DNA of 64,000 nucleotides from an uncultured Lachnospiraceae bacterium (GCA_900317555.1 ONHF01000002.1:1-64000); one strand, 5' to 3'. Counted from the first letter of the stretch, positions 33,314-42,840 are shown. Notes: a model not told the origin generated them from the letters alone. Numbers and translations: made by a program.

Positions 33314-35139
33314 GCGAGCGCCTCCTTTCCGGCCGCCCCGGCAACTGCTTTTACTTTGTTCTCCGGCCGTTCTTCCGGAAACTGTGAATAGTAAATTTCA
33401 CGGTAGGTTTCACAGCTTTGCATCAGCTCGTCATGCGTTCCCTGCCCTACGGCAGCACCGTCATCCAGGACAATGATGAGATCGGCGTTGCGGATACTGG
33501 ATGTACGCTGGGAAACAATGAACACGGTCATGCTCCCTTCGAGATCATGGACTGCCTGCCGCAGCCGCGCGTCGGTCGCAAAATCCAGCGCGCTCGCGCT
33601 GTCATCCATAATGAGGATTTCCGGATGCCGGACAATCGCGCGCGCAATCGTAAGCCTCTGCTTCTGACCGCCGGAGAAGTTGCGGCCGTTCTGTTCGACC
33701 GGCGCGTCCAGCTGGCCTTGTTTGCCCTCCACAATTTCTTTCGCCTGCGCGGTTTCCAGAGCCTTCCAGATATCCTCATCCGTAGCGTCCGGATTGCCGA
33801 AACGCATATTGTCGCGGATAGTTCCTTCAAACAGTACAGATCTCTGCGGAACAACGCCGATTTTACCGGTCAGCTCTCCCTCGCGAAAGCTCCTGACGTC
33901 TTTCCCGTCTATAAGTACAGCTCCTTCCGTAACATCGTAGAATCTGGGAATCAGGTTGACGAGGGTTGTTTTGCCGCTGCCGGTGCCGCCGATGATGCCG
34001 ACAGTCTGCCCTTTGTGCACGGTAAATGTAATGCCTGCGAGCGCGGGAGCGCCACCTCCCTCATACGTAAACGAAACGCTCCGGAATTCCACGGCAGGCG
34101 CTTTCTCCTCGTCTCCACACGCTGCTTTTGCCGCTGCCGGTGCGGTTTCCCCATCCGCGGAAGGAGCCGTGGAATCCTCCTGCGGATAATCCATACCGGG
34201 CTTTACTTCCAGAATGTTCTCAATACGGTCCGCGCAGGCAAGTGCCTTGTTAATGCTGATAATCAGTGACGCCAGCTTGATCAGCTCGATAATCATCTGC
34301 GCCATGTAATTGTAAAGCGCGACAACCTGTCCCTGCTGAATGCCGCCCATGTTGACGCGGACAGCGCCTTCCCTGATCAGGTAAATCGTCGCGAGGTTGA
34401 TCAGAAAATATGTCGCGGGATTCATGACCGCCGAAATCCGTCCGACAAACAGGTTGATTTTTGTCAGAGCCTCATTAGCCTCTTCGAACTTTCCGACTTC
34501 CCTGTCTTCTTTACAGAAAGCCCTGATCACACGGACGCCTGTCAGATTTTCCCGCGTAAGGCCAAGGACTTTGTCCAGCGCTGCCTGCACCTTTCGAAAC
34601 AGCGGAATGCTGACCAGCATAATACCAAAGACGACAACCGAAAGAACCGGAATTGCAACTACAAAGATCAGCGCGCAGCGGACATCGATCGTAAACGCCA
34701 TGATCATGGAACCGAATACAATAAACGGACTGCGAAGCAGAAGACGCAGAGCCAGATTCAGGCCGTTCTGCACCTGCTGTACATCGCTGGTCATCCGCGT
34801 AATCAGCGTATTGGTTCCCAGCGTATCGAGTTCCTTATAGGAAAGGCTCTGCACATGATCAAACAGCGCCTGCCGCAGATTGGACGCGAAGCCGACGCTT
34901 GCGTTTGCCGCAAAATACTGTGCTGTGATACTAAACAGCAGGCCTGCCGCCGCGAGGGCCAGCATCAGCAGGAAATCCTTCGTGATGACCGCTTTGACAT
35001 TTCCCCTGATGCCGATATCGATCAGATTCGCGACAACGATCGGCACGAACAGATCCATCAGGGCTTCCAGCAGCTTGAACAGCGGCGCGAGAACCGACTG
35101 GCGGCGGTAGCCTTTCAGATAGACAGATAATTTTTTCAT
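33310..35139 (-). CDS. ABC exporter half-transporter, degenerate ATP site
   Basis: The 609-residue partner starts at 35139 (MKKLSVYLKGYRR, AGGGAG upstream). It has the exporter transmembrane domain, then Walker A GGTGSGKTTL, signature FSGGQKQRL, and Walker B LIMDDSASALD where the catalytic Glu is Asp, with the H-loop histidine replaced by Gln (IVSQRTSSIRNAD). These changes mark the degenerate site of heterodimeric exporters. A Glu/Ala-rich insertion (about residues 340-375) precedes the ATPase. Two inverted repeats lie upstream and may carry its operator. Confidence 0.92.
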   Translation of the reverse strand: MKKLSVYLKGYRRQSVLAPLFKLLEALMDLFVPIVVANLIDIGIRGNVKAVITKDFLLMLALAAAGLLFSITAQYFAANASVGFASNLRQALFDHVQSLSYKELDTLGTNTLITRMTSDVQQVQNGLNLALRLLLRSPFIVFGSMIMAFTIDVRCALIFVVAIPVLSVVVFGIMLVSIPLFRKVQAALDKVLGLTRENLTGVRVIRAFCKEDREVGKFEEANEALTKINLFVGRISAVMNPATYFLINLATIYLIREGAVRVNMGGIQQGQVVALYNYMAQMIIELIKLASLIISINKALACADRIENILEVKPGMDYPQEDSTAPSADGETAPAAAKAACGDEEKAPAVEFRSVSFTYEGGGAPALAGITFTVHKGQTVGIIGGTGSGKTTLVNLIPRFYDVTEGAVLIDGKDVRSFREGELTGKIGVVPQRSVLFEGTIRDNMRFGNPDATDEDIWKALETAQAKEIVEGKQGQLDAPVEQNGRNFSGGQKQRLTIARAIVRHPEILIMDDSASALDFATDARLRQAVHDLEGSMTVFIVSQRTSSIRNADLIIVLDDGAAVGQGTHDELMQSCETYREIYYSQFPEERPENKVKAVAGAAGKEALA

Positions 35140-35201
35140 GGTGTTTCTCCCTGGAATTGCCGGGTTTCTTCCGGCATTCTTTCCTTTTCCGACAAAAAAT
35201 A

Positions 35202-35227
35202 CCTTAACCATCATAACACGGTTAAGG
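35202..35227. repeat. 8-bp inverted repeat overlapping a -10-like box, before the ABC genes
   Basis: CCTTAACC (35202-35209) and GGTTAAGG (35220-35227) flank ten bases that, on the minus strand, contain TATGAT, a good -10 box. The minus side continues TATTTTTTGT. It may be the ldh terminator, an operator over the ABC promoter, or both. Confidence 0.6.
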
Positions 35228-35248
35228 CATACGAAATATATAGATATG

Positions 35249-35269
35249 TTAACAAAGTATCTTTGTTAA
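35249..35269. promoter_or_regulatory. Perfect palindrome TTAACAAAG-TAT-CTTTGTTAA, putative operator
   Basis: Two perfect 9-base half-sites separated by three bases lie in the 148-base gap between the ldh stop and the ABC start. This size and AT content suit MarR- or TetR-type repressors, which often control such exporters; no such regulator is encoded next to it. Confidence 0.6.
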
Positions 35270-35287
35270 GTATATTTTGCTGCAAGA

Positions 35288-36244
35288 TTATATATCCTGC
35301 AACGCGCTATAGTACGATCTCACGATCGAAGCGGAATGCTCCAGTGCTTTTCTCTCATCCGGATCCAGACGGATCTCCACGATTTCCTTTGCACCTTCTT
35401 TATTAATGATCGTCGGAACCGAGATAAACAGATCCTGCAGTCCGTACTGCCCGTCCAGATAGACACTGACGGGAAGAATCCGGTTTTCGTTGAACATGAT
35501 CGACTTGACAATCGCAGTTACCGAGGCCGCGATACCGTAGGACGTATTGTGCTTGCGGCTGAAAATCTCCCAGCCGGACTGAATCGTCTCTTTACGGAGT
35601 TTCTCGAAGGTTTCATCCTTCGTTCTGGACGCGTTGTCCGACATAACGTCAGCCACGTTCTTACCACCGATCGTCGCCGTGGACCATGCGACAATCTCAC
35701 TGTCGCCATGCTCGCCCATGACAAACGCCTCTACGCTCTTGGAATCAAGATCGTACAGCTTTGCCAGAGAGCAGGCAAGACGCGCACTGTCCAGTGTGGT
35801 GCCGCTGCCGATAACCTGTTTCTTCGGAAGGCCTGAAAGCTTCCACGCGTAATAAGTCATGATATCAACCGGGTTCGAAATCACAACAAGGATACCGTTA
35901 AAACCACTTTCCATAATCGGCTGTATGATGCTCTTCATTACCTTCTTCGAAGGCGCCAGCATCGTCAGACGGTCTGTCGCGTTCGGGTCCATCGGCGCCG
36001 CAGCGGTAATAATAACTACATCCGCGTCCGCGCAGTCCTTGTATTCACCGACCTGAACCTTGATGTTGCGGTTCATAAAATGGACCGAATGCTGCAGATC
36101 CAGCATCTCGCCGTAAGCTTTTTCCTGATTCATGTCTATTAAAACAAGCCGCTCGCACAATCCCTGATTAATAATGCTGAAAGCGGTTGTAGCACCTACG
36201 TTCCCGGTTCCGACAATGACAATTTTCGAATCTTTAAAACTCAT
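35288..36244 (-). CDS. ldh: L-lactate dehydrogenase
   Basis: The 318-residue enzyme reduces pyruvate to lactate with NADH. It has the Rossmann motif VIVGTGNVGATTAFSI, NAD-binding aspartate in VLIDMN, ISNPVDIMTYYAW, and the catalytic VMGEHGDSEIVAW with the active histidine. The substrate loop reads PMDPNATDRLTML instead of the usual P-G-E-T-R-L, a divergent loop that leaves the specificity (lactate or another 2-hydroxyacid) open. It has its own promoter with a palindrome at 36263. GAGG precedes the ATG. Confidence 0.9.
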   Translation of the reverse strand: MSFKDSKIVIVGTGNVGATTAFSIINQGLCERLVLIDMNQEKAYGEMLDLQHSVHFMNRNIKVQVGEYKDCADADVVIITAAAPMDPNATDRLTMLAPSKKVMKSIIQPIMESGFNGILVVISNPVDIMTYYAWKLSGLPKKQVIGSGTTLDSARLACSLAKLYDLDSKSVEAFVMGEHGDSEIVAWSTATIGGKNVADVMSDNASRTKDETFEKLRKETIQSGWEIFSRKHNTSYGIAASVTAIVKSIMFNENRILPVSVYLDGQYGLQDLFISVPTIINKEGAKEIVEIRLDPDERKALEHSASIVRSYYSALQDI

Positions 36245-36262
36245 ACACCTGACCTCTTTTCT

Positions 36263-36293
36263 GTTTTGTCAAAACATCACGGATTTTATTATA
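36263..36293 (-). promoter_or_regulatory. ldh promoter -10 and downstream palindrome
   Basis: Minus strand TATAAT (36288-36293), with TTCTTG as a weak -35 18 bases upstream. A perfect palindrome, GTTTTG-T-CAAAAC (36263-36275), lies in the early transcribed region, where a repressor could block transcription. It is not a standard Rex site (TTGTTAA-N4-TTAACAA). Confidence 0.55.
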
Positions 36294-36337
36294 ATACAAT
36301 ACCATCTACTGCAAGAATAAGTTTCCGGAATATAAAA

Positions 36338-36413
36338 ATCCGGCCTTGATATCGTGCGGGATTGGGGGTTGACACGATATCGGCCGGATCAGGTCCTGCT
36401 TGGGGAACAGGAC
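36338..36413. repeat. Two inverted repeats in the ldh/AraC intergenic region
   Basis: The 383-base stretch 36245-36627 has no gene. Apart from the ldh promoter it holds a 16-bp inverted repeat (36338-36355 with 36374-36389, two extra bases on the left arm) and a smaller hairpin (GTCCTG 36393-36398 with CAGGAC 36408-36413). The plus-strand frame open from 36457 starts with a low-quality hydrophobic segment and is not counted as coding before 36628. Confidence 0.6.
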
Positions 36414-36627
36414 ATCGGATTGGTCGTTCCTTCTTTTAGGGGGGTTACATGAGTAAATGAAGGGTTTGGCTTTTGGAGCGACCGGTAAACCGAACAGGGA
36501 GGGTAAAAGCTTTCTGCTTTTTCTGTTCGTTTGTTTGTTCTTGTTATGCTTGTATTCTACGCATTCTCTGCGTAAAATACTTGCCAGATACATCAGTTTA
36601 TCAGCCAAATCTTGCGGAGATGTGCTT

Positions 36628-37521
36628 ATGTTCCCTCTGTTTTCGAAAAATCCGGACAGTCTCGATATCTATTACCGCAAATCCGGGCACATTTCTCCGA
36701 ATCTGCACCAGCAGATCGAGTTTGTCTATATTCTTTACGGAACACTGGCTCTTGGAATCGGAACAGAACTGTTCCACCTGGAAAAGGGTGATTTTGCTGT
36801 GATCTTTCCCGGACAGATACACCATACGCAGGTTTTTGATGACCCTGAAAACTGTGCGAGCATGTACCTGCTCGCGCCGCCGTCACTTGCAGGCGGATTT
36901 CAGGAAATATTAAAGACGAAGGTACCGGTCTCTCCTCTGATCAAAGCCTCCGATGTCCATGAAGATATCCGGTACACGCTGCACGCACTGTATCGTGATC
37001 AGACGGCCTCGGAACGCCTTGCAGGAAAGGCCTCCGGTTCTGCCGCTCCGAAGCTGCCTGCCGCCGGGGAGAATGAGCTGCGTTCCACGGTTCACGCGGC
37101 GTTTATTCAGCTGCTTCTTTGCCGGGCGCTGCCGCTGCTTACGCTGACAGACAGGAAAGAGTCCCCGGGCATGGATCTTGCCGCCCGGGTGTCAGCGTAT
37201 CTTGAGAATCATTTCAGGGAGAATATTACGTTATCCTCGCTTGCCAGAGCGCTGTACGTCAGTCCTTACAGTGTATCCCGGATTTTCGCATCTGCTTTCC
37301 GGACCAATTTCAACGGGTATCTGAATGATATCCGGGTCGAATATGTCTGTGAAATGCTGCGGAGAACAGACAAGTCCGTAACGGAAATCTACGAGGACGC
37401 AGGCTTTGAAAGCCAGCGGACCTTCAACCGCGCCTTCCGGGAAAGAATGCGCATGTCTCCCCGGGAATTCCGCGAATCCGGCCTGTTCTCTGTAAGGCCC
37501 ATGCAGGACACCGGCAGATAA
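36628..37521 (+). CDS. AraC-family transcriptional regulator
   Basis: The 297-residue protein starts at 36628 (MFPLFSKNPDSLDIYYRKSG), preceded by CGGAG at 8 bases; the frame extends 57 codons upstream without domain similarity. The N-terminal part is a cupin sensor domain (IEFVYILYGTLALGIGTELFHLEKGDFAVIFPGQIHH). The C-terminal part has the two AraC helix-turn-helices (ITLSSLARALYVSPYSVSRIF and SVTEIYEDAGFESQRTFNRAF), ending MSPREFRES. It is divergent from ldh and convergent with malQ; a sugar-related signal is a guess from malQ only. Confidence 0.9.
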   Translation: MFPLFSKNPDSLDIYYRKSGHISPNLHQQIEFVYILYGTLALGIGTELFHLEKGDFAVIFPGQIHHTQVFDDPENCASMYLLAPPSLAGGFQEILKTKVPVSPLIKASDVHEDIRYTLHALYRDQTASERLAGKASGSAAPKLPAAGENELRSTVHAAFIQLLLCRALPLLTLTDRKESPGMDLAARVSAYLENHFRENITLSSLARALYVSPYSVSRIFASAFRTNFNGYLNDIRVEYVCEMLRRTDKSVTEIYEDAGFESQRTFNRAFRERMRMSPREFRESGLFSVRPMQDTGR

Positions 37522-37540
37522 GTTTCCTCTTCTTCTGTCA

Positions 37541-39061
37541 TCAGGCATCCGCATTTTCCTTCGGCTTCGGCAGACGGCAGTACAGCCCGGAAAGCGCATG
37601 GATGCTCATCGCGAGATCATACGACAGAAAATGCGGTTTCAGCCGCCACTGCCAGTTCCCCTCCTGCGTCCCCGGCGTGTTGATTCTGCTCTCCGCGCCT
37701 TTGACCAGGTAATCCTGCAAAGGAATCACACACAGATCCGCGCTGGAGCGATATGCTTCACGAATAAAATCCCATGTAAAAGTATTGTAATCCGTATTCT
37801 CCGAGTGAATATAACGGCGCGCCAGATCGCGGTCATGGTCGTTTAATGACTCGATCCATGCCCGTACCGGCAGATTGTCATGCGTGCCGGTGTATACAAC
37901 ACAGTTCCGCGTGTGATTGTGCGTCATATAGCTGCTGTACTCCGACCAGTCAAACGCAAACTCGAGCACCTTCATGCCGGGGATACCGGCGTCCGCAAGC
38001 AGTTTTTCGGTATTCTTCGTAACAGTTCCAAGGTCCTCGGCGATAAAGGGGACTTTTCCGAGCTGTTTTTTCACTTCTTTGAAAAACGCCATGCCCGGGC
38101 CTTTTCTGTATTCACCGCCGTTTTCTGCCGATTCCGCGCCATACGGGAACGCGTAAAAACCCGAAAAGCCGAGGAAATGGTCGATCCGGATCACATCATA
38201 CAAAGACAATCCTCTTTGCAGACGGGAAATCCAGAAAGCATAGTGCGTTTTCTTCTGCGCGTTCCAGTCATAGACCGGATTCCCCCACAGCTGCCCGGTC
38301 TTTGAAAACGCATCCGGAGGACAGCCTGCCACAGAAACCGGCTCTATGTTCCCGTCAAAATCAAACGCTTCCGGATGCGCCCACACATCCGAGCTGTCCA
38401 TCGCCGCATAGTAAGGCACATCGCCGATGATCCGGACCCCCTGCTGCAGAGCATATGTGTGCAGCTTCTTCCACTGTCTGTCGAATTCATACTGCTCAAA
38501 ACAGATCTGCCCGATCTCTTTCCCGTACTCCTCCCGGGCTTTCGAAAGCGCCGCAGGTTCCCGCTTTTTCAGCGTGTCGTCAAACTGCAGCCAGCTCTGA
38601 CCGTTGTGTGCTGTTTTAACGGCCATAAAGAGGGCGTAATCTGGCAGCCAGTACGCGTTCTCCTCCATAAATTTCCGATACTCTTCCTTTTCCCGGCCGC
38701 TTTCAAAAAATCTTCCTCCGGCGATCGCAAGGAGTTTCTTTCGGTTTTCATACAGCGCGCCGTAATCCACGCGCTCTTCATCCGCGCCGAAGTAAAACCT
38801 TCCGCACTCTTCATATGTAAGAAGCCCTTCCTGCACGAGCGTTTCAGGATCAATAAAGTACGGGTTGCCGGCGAAGGAAGACAGCGGCTGATAAGGCGAA
38901 TTTCCAAAACCGGTCGGTCCAAGCGGCAGCACCTGCCAGAAGCTCTGTCCGGCTTTCGAGAGAAAATCCACAAATTCATAAGCTTCGCGGGAAAAACAGC
39001 CGATCCCGTACTTCGACGGCAATGATGATACAGGCAGCAAAATGCCGGCAGAACGTTCCAT
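37541..39061 (-). CDS. malQ: 4-alpha-glucanotransferase (amylomaltase, GH77)
   Basis: The 506-residue enzyme transfers glucan chains in maltodextrin and glycogen metabolism. GH77 markers are RSAGILLPVSSLPSKYGIG, GQSFWQVLPLGPTGFGNSPYQPLSSFAGNPYFID, YDVIRIDHFLGFSGFYA (catalytic aspartate), FIAEDLGTVT (acid/base Glu) and CVVYTGTHDNLPVRAW. The length is normal. There is no neighbouring mal gene; the convergent AraC regulator ends 20 bases away with no clear terminator in the gap. Confidence 0.95.
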   Translation of the reverse strand: MERSAGILLPVSSLPSKYGIGCFSREAYEFVDFLSKAGQSFWQVLPLGPTGFGNSPYQPLSSFAGNPYFIDPETLVQEGLLTYEECGRFYFGADEERVDYGALYENRKKLLAIAGGRFFESGREKEEYRKFMEENAYWLPDYALFMAVKTAHNGQSWLQFDDTLKKREPAALSKAREEYGKEIGQICFEQYEFDRQWKKLHTYALQQGVRIIGDVPYYAAMDSSDVWAHPEAFDFDGNIEPVSVAGCPPDAFSKTGQLWGNPVYDWNAQKKTHYAFWISRLQRGLSLYDVIRIDHFLGFSGFYAFPYGAESAENGGEYRKGPGMAFFKEVKKQLGKVPFIAEDLGTVTKNTEKLLADAGIPGMKVLEFAFDWSEYSSYMTHNHTRNCVVYTGTHDNLPVRAWIESLNDHDRDLARRYIHSENTDYNTFTWDFIREAYRSSADLCVIPLQDYLVKGAESRINTPGTQEGNWQWRLKPHFLSYDLAMSIHALSGLYCRLPKPKENADA

Positions 39062-39120
39062 AATCCATCCCCCTGATAAAAAAGATAAACCGCAGGTTTT
39101 ACACTGCTATAATAGGAAAC

Positions 39121-39144
39121 GGCTCTGTCCTCGCGGACAAAGCC
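39121..39144 (-). terminator. Terminator of the MATE transporter gene (39187-40497)
   Basis: A 10-bp stem (39121-39130 with 39135-39144) with a GCGA tetraloop on the minus strand, followed by GTTTCCTATT. It lies 43 bases after the stop and ahead of malQ. Confidence 0.7.
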
Positions 39145-39186
39145 GATAATCGAAGATATCATATCACAAAATGCGGAATCGCTGTA

Positions 39187-40497
39187 TCAGCTTTTTTCGG
39201 GTCTTTGAAAAAACGCCTGCCGGCAAAGCATGATCAGCGCCAGTGCTGCCGTTACGCCCTCGGACACGGCCGCGGAAAGCCAGACTCCCTTTTCACCGGA
39301 AAGATACGCCGAAAGGGGCAGAACAATCAGCGGCAGAATCAGTGCCCGCAACATGGATAGCACAAGGGAACGACCGGGCTGCAGAACCGATGTGAAGTAG
39401 GCCGCCGTGACAGAACCGGTTCCTATAAACAAAAAGGCAAAGGCATACATTTTGATGGCGTAAATCGTATATTGATATGTGCCGCCGTCAGCTGCGGAAA
39501 GAAACAGTCCGGTAATACGGCCGGGCGCCAGCTCACAGGCCGCGAAGAAAGCGGCAGAAAGCGCAAATGTCATTTCGAGGGCATACCGCAGATACTGCCT
39601 GCTTTTTTTGATTTCACCGGCGCCGTAGTGGTAGCTGACAAGCGGCTGCATCCCCTGCGCAACGCCTCCCATGGTACTCAAAACCAGTGTGTTCAGATAA
39701 GAAATGACCGTATAACTGACAAGCGCGTTCTCTCCGATTACCGACAGGATCACATGATTATACAGAAAAACGACGATTCCTCCGGAGAGCTCCGTCAGCG
39801 CTGCCGCGCTTCCAAGTCTTGCAACATACGGATATACATGCAGGTCCAGCCGGAACGGAACAAGCCGCAGGCGTTTCGCGAAGAAGCGGAAATAAATCGT
39901 AAAGACAAGCGTGGAAGCCACCTGCGCAAGCCCCGTCGCGAGCGCCGCTCCAAAGACGCCCATCGAAAGCCGCATGACAAACAAATAATCCAGAAGCACA
40001 TTTGTCAACCCGCACGCAAGTACGCTGACTGTTGAGGTCATCGGAGATCCGTCTGTTTTGACGAGCAGTTCCATATTGTAGGAAACGATGAAAAAGACGG
40101 CAAAACACCCCACTGTCCCGACGTACTCCCGCACATAGACGAAACTGTCCGGCGTTGCGCCCAGCAGCCTTGTCAGCGGGTTCAGGAAAATCAGCGTAAG
40201 TGCCGTAATCAGAAGTCCCGCGCCTGCCGCCACCGCGAAGTTCATCGAGAACAGCTGGTTCGCACGATCCGTATGGCCGCTCCCGAGAGCCGTGCTGATC
40301 ATCGTCGAGATGCCGGCTGCGAGCAGAATGCCGGACGCGAAAACCAACCACACATACGGCATGGCAAGATTGACTGCGGCGAGAGCTGCCTCACCTACGC
40401 CATGGGACACAAAAATCCCGTCGACCATGGTATACAGAGAATAAATCCACATGGCAAAAATCGACGGGATGACATACTTTAAAAATCTGCGTTTCAT
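39187..40497 (-). CDS. MATE-family multidrug/metabolite efflux transporter
   Basis: The 436-residue protein has about twelve hydrophobic helices and the MATE pattern in both halves: IYSLYTMVDGIFVSHGVGEAALAAVNLAMP, then the second half beginning near LSVIGENALVSYTVISYLNTL. MATE proteins exchange Na+ or H+ for drugs or other cations. The RBS is weak (GAAGAA). It lies between malQ and cls on the minus strand with gaps of about 100 bases, so cotranscription is uncertain. The substrate is unknown. Confidence 0.88.
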   Translation of the reverse strand: MKRRFLKYVIPSIFAMWIYSLYTMVDGIFVSHGVGEAALAAVNLAMPYVWLVFASGILLAAGISTMISTALGSGHTDRANQLFSMNFAVAAGAGLLITALTLIFLNPLTRLLGATPDSFVYVREYVGTVGCFAVFFIVSYNMELLVKTDGSPMTSTVSVLACGLTNVLLDYLFVMRLSMGVFGAALATGLAQVASTLVFTIYFRFFAKRLRLVPFRLDLHVYPYVARLGSAAALTELSGGIVVFLYNHVILSVIGENALVSYTVISYLNTLVLSTMGGVAQGMQPLVSYHYGAGEIKKSRQYLRYALEMTFALSAAFFAACELAPGRITGLFLSAADGGTYQYTIYAIKMYAFAFLFIGTGSVTAAYFTSVLQPGRSLVLSMLRALILPLIVLPLSAYLSGEKGVWLSAAVSEGVTAALALIMLCRQAFFQRPEKS

Positions 40498-40590
40498 TTC
40501 TTCTTTTTTCCGGTCGCCTTTCCGGCGGTATCCGCCGCCTGTTATTGTGTACTAAGAATGCTGACGCCACGCTCCGCGAGGGTCTGTAAC

Positions 40591-42162
40591 TTACATCAAC
40601 TCCGCGAACAGACGAAGGAACAGCTGCCATAAGCGCATGACATTGCTCCGCCCGCTCCTGTATTTTTCGGTGACATCCCGGCACTGCGGAAACATCGCGT
40701 CAAAATCCTGCTTGATTCTGTGTACCGCGTCGCACCCGACCATGTAGCAGCCGTTTTCAAAGTGATGATACAGGCTTCTGTAATCCAGGTTGATCGTTCC
40801 GCAGGTTGCAGCAAGATCGTCCGAAACACTCATCTTCGCATGGCAGAAGCCCGGCGTCCATTCATAGATCCGCACGCCGTTTCCGGCAAGCCGGTTGTAA
40901 AACGACCTTGTAACGCCGTAAACCAGCCGCTTGTCCGGAACGCCCGGCGTGATGATCCGCACATCCACGCCACGCTTCGCCGCAAGGCACAGCGCGTGCA
41001 TCATTTCGTCCGTGATAATCAGATAAGGCGTTATGTAATAGACATAGCGGTTCGCTTTGTCCGCCATTGTGATATACGTTTCTTCACCGACATGCTCATC
41101 GTCCATCGGACTGTCCGCGTACGGCTGAACGAAGCCGGTCTCTCGCGCCTGATACGGATATTCGGGCAGATAATGCATGAAGTCGACATCGTCTTTATCA
41201 CTGTTTTTCACGGCATTCCACATCTCGAGGAAGGTAATCGTAAGGCTCCGCACCGCGTCGCCTTCGATGCGGATACCGGTGTCCTTCCAGGTGCCGTACG
41301 GATGTGTCACGTTGAAATATTCATTCGCGAGATTGTATCCGCCGGTAAAACCGACCTTTCCATCAATGACCGTAATCTTTCTGTGGTCTCTGTTATTCAG
41401 AAAAACATTGAGTCCCGGCATGAACGGATTGAAGACGCGGCACTGAATGCCTTCCGACTGCAGATGCTTCGCAAACGATGTCGTCACGAACCCGATGCTT
41501 CCCATGTCATCATAGAACACACGGACTTCGACGCCCGCCCTGACACGGTCAACCAGTATATCCTCGATGCGTTTCCACGACTGCGCATTCTCGATCGCGT
41601 GATACTCCATGAAGATGAAGCTTTCGGCTTTCGCAAGATCCTGCAGCTGCGCTTCGAGTCCCTTGGCTGCTTCATCATAATAAACAACATCCGTATTCGA
41701 ATAGACAGGATAGTGCGCGTTTCTCCATAGATAGTCCGAAGCGGCGGCTTTATCCGGCGTCTCCCGGTGCAGCTCCTTCGCCACTTCCCGGTTCTCCGGC
41801 AGAAGCGGAAGCAGCACACTGTCAATGTCTTCATAGCGCTTGCGCATCTTATGCGTCGAATAATTCAGACCGATCAGAAAATACAGCGTAAGTCCCACAA
41901 CCGGAAAAACAAGAATCAGAATGATCCACGGCATTTTCATCGCAGATGTTTTGTGCTGCCCGTAAATGACCAGCACCATCAATGTCGAGAGAACCCGGGT
42001 GCCGACATTGATCCATTCCGCGTACTGATTCAGGCTGGTGAACAGAGAAATAATCAGAACAATTTCCAGAAAGATTGAAAGAATCGTAAAGCCCATCCGC
42101 AGCACACCGTTGCGGTTCGCTTTCTTCTTTTCATATGTTGCTGTCTTCATCCCTGCGCTCAT
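40591..42162 (-). CDS. cls: Cardiolipin synthase (phospholipase D family)
   Basis: The 523-residue membrane enzyme joins two phosphatidylglycerol molecules. Two or three N-terminal helices (FTILSIFLEIVLIISLFTSL, MPWIILILVFPVVGLTLYFLIGL) are followed by the two PLD HKD motifs: NNRDHRKITVIDGKVGFTGG and CHAKMSVSDDLAATCGTINLD. AAGGAG precedes the ATG. The NUDIX gene lies 54 bases upstream on the same strand. Confidence 0.94.
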   Translation of the reverse strand: MSAGMKTATYEKKKANRNGVLRMGFTILSIFLEIVLIISLFTSLNQYAEWINVGTRVLSTLMVLVIYGQHKTSAMKMPWIILILVFPVVGLTLYFLIGLNYSTHKMRKRYEDIDSVLLPLLPENREVAKELHRETPDKAAASDYLWRNAHYPVYSNTDVVYYDEAAKGLEAQLQDLAKAESFIFMEYHAIENAQSWKRIEDILVDRVRAGVEVRVFYDDMGSIGFVTTSFAKHLQSEGIQCRVFNPFMPGLNVFLNNRDHRKITVIDGKVGFTGGYNLANEYFNVTHPYGTWKDTGIRIEGDAVRSLTITFLEMWNAVKNSDKDDVDFMHYLPEYPYQARETGFVQPYADSPMDDEHVGEETYITMADKANRYVYYITPYLIITDEMMHALCLAAKRGVDVRIITPGVPDKRLVYGVTRSFYNRLAGNGVRIYEWTPGFCHAKMSVSDDLAATCGTINLDYRSLYHHFENGCYMVGCDAVHRIKQDFDAMFPQCRDVTEKYRSGRSNVMRLWQLFLRLFAELM

Positions 42163-42216
42163 GCTGTCTCTCCTTCCGTCCGTTCTGTCAGGCCGGCTCC
42201 CGTACGTGATGCCGGG

Positions 42217-42840
42217 TTACTGTGTCTTCCGGCGAAGCGCAAACGCCAGAATTCCGGCTGCTGTCTTCGCGTCCCGAAGCTTTCCTTCGTTAATCAGGCA
42301 AAGAAGCTCCTCCGGGGAGCGGGCTTCCAGGCGGATCTCTTCCGCTTCATCCAGCTGCTGGCTGCCTTCTTTCACGAGATCTTCCGCAAGATAAATGTCT
42401 GTAAACTCGTTACAGTAAGCGGGCGCGGAAAGGATCGACAGAAGAAAAGTCAGCTTTCCGGCGCGGTATCCGGTTTCCTCACGCAGCTCCCGCCCGGCGG
42501 TAACACGTGTATCTTCCGGCGTCCCGCCGTCGTTTCCATCAGAAAAGATGATCTCCCTCGCGCCTGCCGGCAGCTCCAGCGTATCCGCGTCCACCGCCGG
42601 GCGATATTGGCGGACGAGAAGAATTCTGCCGTCCGGAAGAACCGGAACAACGCAGGCGCCGCCGCCCTTTTTATGGTGGACATAGTCATAGTCTGTAAGG
42701 TTCCCGTCCGGAAGCTGCATCGTGTCTTTGTAAAGGTCAACGATACTGCCCCGGCAGACGAGTGTCCGCTGCAGGCGTTTCAGCCTTCGCGGACGGCCGG
42801 CCTGCTCCTCCTTCTTTGTTCTTTCCCGGGTGCCATCCAT
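42217..42840 (-). CDS. NUDIX hydrolase, ADP-ribose pyrophosphatase-like
   Basis: The 207-residue protein has a Nudix box with an insertion: LPAGAREII, then SDGNDGGTPEDTRV, then AGRELREETGY (R-E-x-x-E-E-x-G). The usual short spacing between the first Gly and the REL motif is lengthened by about 10 residues. Flanking strands (GRILLVRQYRPAVD, EFTDIYLAEDL) fit the ADP-ribose/sugar-nucleotide pyrophosphatase group. It lies upstream of cls in the same direction. Confidence 0.9.
   Translation of the reverse strand: MDGTRERTKKEEQAGRPRRLKRLQRTLVCRGSIVDLYKDTMQLPDGNLTDYDYVHHKKGGGACVVPVLPDGRILLVRQYRPAVDADTLELPAGAREIIFSDGNDGGTPEDTRVTAGRELREETGYRAGKLTFLLSILSAPAYCNEFTDIYLAEDLVKEGSQQLDEAEEIRLEARSPEELLCLINEGKLRDAKTAAGILAFALRRKTQ

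Noticed and set aside
36457-36627. 57-codon N-terminal extension of the AraC regulator
   Set aside because: Hydrophobic and basic, no AraC-domain similarity, and a good RBS precedes the internal ATG at 36628.
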